Positions 62,759-64,000 of a stretch of DNA of 64,000 nucleotides are shown in pieces. Numbering within the stretch: position 1 is the stretch's first letter; each line of letters starts with the position of its first letter. Both the position numbers and the translations under genes were made by a program. Under the pieces are notes generated by a model. The model saw only the letters and a program-made list of their open reading frames with translations. It searched no databases and had not been told where the DNA came from. Origin of the DNA: CAWCKS01 sp963763485 (lineage in GTDB: Bacteria > Pseudomonadota > Alphaproteobacteria > Rhizobiales > Xanthobacteraceae); assembly GCA_963763485.1 (NCBI GenBank), contig CAVXOW010000008.1, positions 1,200,669 through 1,264,668 on the forward strand, in the 5' to 3' direction.

Positions 62759-64000
62759 ATGAGATTTCTCGGTTCGGATTTTCAGATCAACGAAAACTTC
62801 GGTAGCGGCGACGGGATTCTTGGCAACCAGCAGCTTCCCCAGATAACCGCTCTGAGCGACGGCCGCTTTGCCGTCGTTTATCAATCCGAAGCCTTTGGCG
62901 ATCCCTCCGCGGTGCAATCGATCGCAGCGATCTACAACGCCGACGGCAGCGTGCCCTCGATTGGCCATCTCAACCTCCCCAATACCAGCCTCGGCGGATC
63001 TCAGCCGACTCTCGCGGCGCTGCCGGGAGGCGGATTTGGCGTGGTGATCACAAGTGCCTTTCACGCGAACGGCCTTGCCGATGCAAATCCGAACAACATC
63101 AGTTACGTGCGTATTGCAGCGGACGGCAGGTCCAGCCTTCAGTTGGCGATCGGCGATTTCGACGCCGGGACGGGGTTCGACAGTCTGCTCAACCCGGCGA
63201 TCGCGCTGCTTTCGGACGGCCGCCAGGTTGTCGCCTTCGAAAGAACATTCTCGAGCACCGATCACGATATTTTCCTCAATGTCGTCAGTGCCGACGGAAC
63301 GTCAACGCTGCGCACCGGGCTCTCCGCTGCTAACGTGCTGAATGTTGCCAATGATTCCAACGACGACGCCGATCCCGCGGTGGCCTCGGCCGGCAACACC
63401 GCCCTGGTGGTCTACCAGGAGCAGACCGAACCGACACTGATCATCAGTCCGAACATTGTCGCCCGCTTATTCAACGCGGCGACCAACTCCCTCGGAGCCC
63501 AATTTACGATCGCCGATCACACCGCAGACCTGCACAATCCCAAGGTCGCTGCACTGGACGACCATCGCTACATCATCGTCTATGACGACTTCGGCGATGT
63601 GTTTGGCAAGATCTTCGATGCCACCGGCGGCCAGCAGTCGGCGGAGTTCCAGATCGACAACGGTTCTGACTTCAGCTTCGATCCGGCGGTCGCGGTCACC
63701 GCCGATGGTGGCTTTATTGTCTCCTGGGACCGCGTCAGCGGCGGCTTTTCCGACATCCTGGCGCGCCGCTACAACAGTGACGGCGCGGCGATGGGCCAGG
63801 AGTTCACCGTCAACCGGCTGACAGATGGCCCGCAGGAAGTTTCATCGGTCGCGGTCAGCGGCGCGAACGCGTTCTTCGCCTGGACCGATTTACAGTCGCG
63901 GCCGGGAGATACCCACCCGGACAGCGTCCGCGGCCAGGTCATGACGCTGACCACGCCCCCGGACTTCAACGACAACGGCATCAGCGACATCTTCTGGCGC
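62759..64000 (+). CDS. Large beta-propeller protein (partial, 3' end outside the window)
   Basis: The frame is open from ATG 62759 to the window edge (414 codons, no stop). A blade-like motif recurs seven times about every 50-60 residues: DGRFAVVYQ (~34), GGGFGVVIT (~91), DGRQVVAFE (~154), NTALVVYQE (~214), DHRYIIVYD (~268), DGGFIVSWD (~317), NAFFAWTD (~371). Such spacing suggests a seven-bladed propeller. The last visible residues, DFNDNGISDIFWR, start an FG-GAP/VCBS-like calcium-binding repeat. No signal peptide, so type I secretion or adhesin-like export is inferred. A GCGAGGG sequence lies upstream of the ATG. Confidence 0.75.
   Translation, partial: MRFLGSDFQINENFGSGDGILGNQQLPQITALSDGRFAVVYQSEAFGDPSAVQSIAAIYNADGSVPSIGHLNLPNTSLGGSQPTLAALPGGGFGVVITSAFHANGLADANPNNISYVRIAADGRSSLQLAIGDFDAGTGFDSLLNPAIALLSDGRQVVAFERTFSSTDHDIFLNVVSADGTSTLRTGLSAANVLNVANDSNDDADPAVASAGNTALVVYQEQTEPTLIISPNIVARLFNAATNSLGAQFTIADHTADLHNPKVAALDDHRYIIVYDDFGDVFGKIFDATGGQQSAEFQIDNGSDFSFDPAVAVTADGGFIVSWDRVSGGFSDILARRYNSDGAAMGQEFTVNRLTDGPQEVSSVAVSGANAFFAWTDLQSRPGDTHPDSVRGQVMTLTTPPDFNDNGISDIFWR

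Larger units (their letters stand above)
55915..64000. mobile_element. Probable genomic island at tRNA-Arg(CCT), right end outside the window
   Basis: Integrase directly beside the tRNA, a toxin-antitoxin-like unit, a phage terminase small subunit and large unusual surface-type proteins lie together, and several genes (57.3-58.9 kb) are visibly AT-richer than their surroundings. The right limit is not visible, and it is not certain that the genes after 60.5 kb belong to the same element. Confidence 0.55.

Overview
The window looks like a chromosomal segment of a GC-rich alphaproteobacterium of the Bradyrhizobium/Nitrobacteraceae type. This rests on gene content and order (cobT, an esterase-like phytase gene, rpmB, a DUF3108 gene, a Suv3-like helicase, an S4 protein, fdxA, carD), on several families of short palindromic intergenic repeats familiar from rhizobial genomes, and on a tRNA-Arg(CCT) gene with an adjacent integrase. 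The species assignment is inference from memory of such genomes.

Layout. 1-13 kb is core housekeeping: the 3' part of cobT, a secreted phytase-like esterase, an intact IS481-type insertion, ribosomal protein L28, a DUF3108 envelope protein, a large RNA helicase, a 7Fe ferredoxin, a CarD-type RNA polymerase regulator, an M48 lipoprotein protease and a thermonuclease-like protein. 13-27 kb is an acyl-CoA metabolism cluster: three crotonases, two acyl-CoA dehydrogenases (one frameshifted), two SDR enzymes, a carboxyltransferase with a frameshifted biotin carrier, a family III CoA-transferase, a metallo-hydrolase and an FMN alpha-hydroxy-acid oxidase. 27-37 kb holds small regulatory and stress genes (ArsR with a START-domain protein, a ClpP-like protease, a phosphodiesterase, GlsB, YidB), a MaoC-type protein, EamA and MFS transporters, a solitary TTT-type receptor, an FMN glutamate-synthase-like protein and a RidA protein.

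37-44.5 kb is a dipeptide-type ABC operon ending in an amidase. 44.5-46.4 kb carries an ABC-F ATPase with an apparent leader-peptide attenuator, which is the most interesting regulatory feature seen. 46.4-54 kb has an ACMSD-like amidohydrolase, a luciferase-like monooxygenase and an iron/phosphonate-type ABC operon. 54-55.8 kb has a DUF937 protein and a small secreted protein.

From the tRNA-Arg(CCT) gene at 55.8 kb to the right edge the content is accessory: a tyrosine integrase pointing into the tRNA, a toxin-antitoxin pair with an overlapping third gene, a P27-like terminase small subunit, a long low-complexity acidic protein and the start of a large beta-propeller protein. No second attachment site was found, so the island probably runs past the window.

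A recurring oddity is single-base indels that break otherwise well-conserved genes (acyl-CoA dehydrogenase, biotin carrier, ClpP, DppC with two compensating indels, an ABC ATPase, and probably the low-complexity protein). They suggest either residual sequencing error or unusually frequent gene decay, and should be checked against reads before any biology is built on them.
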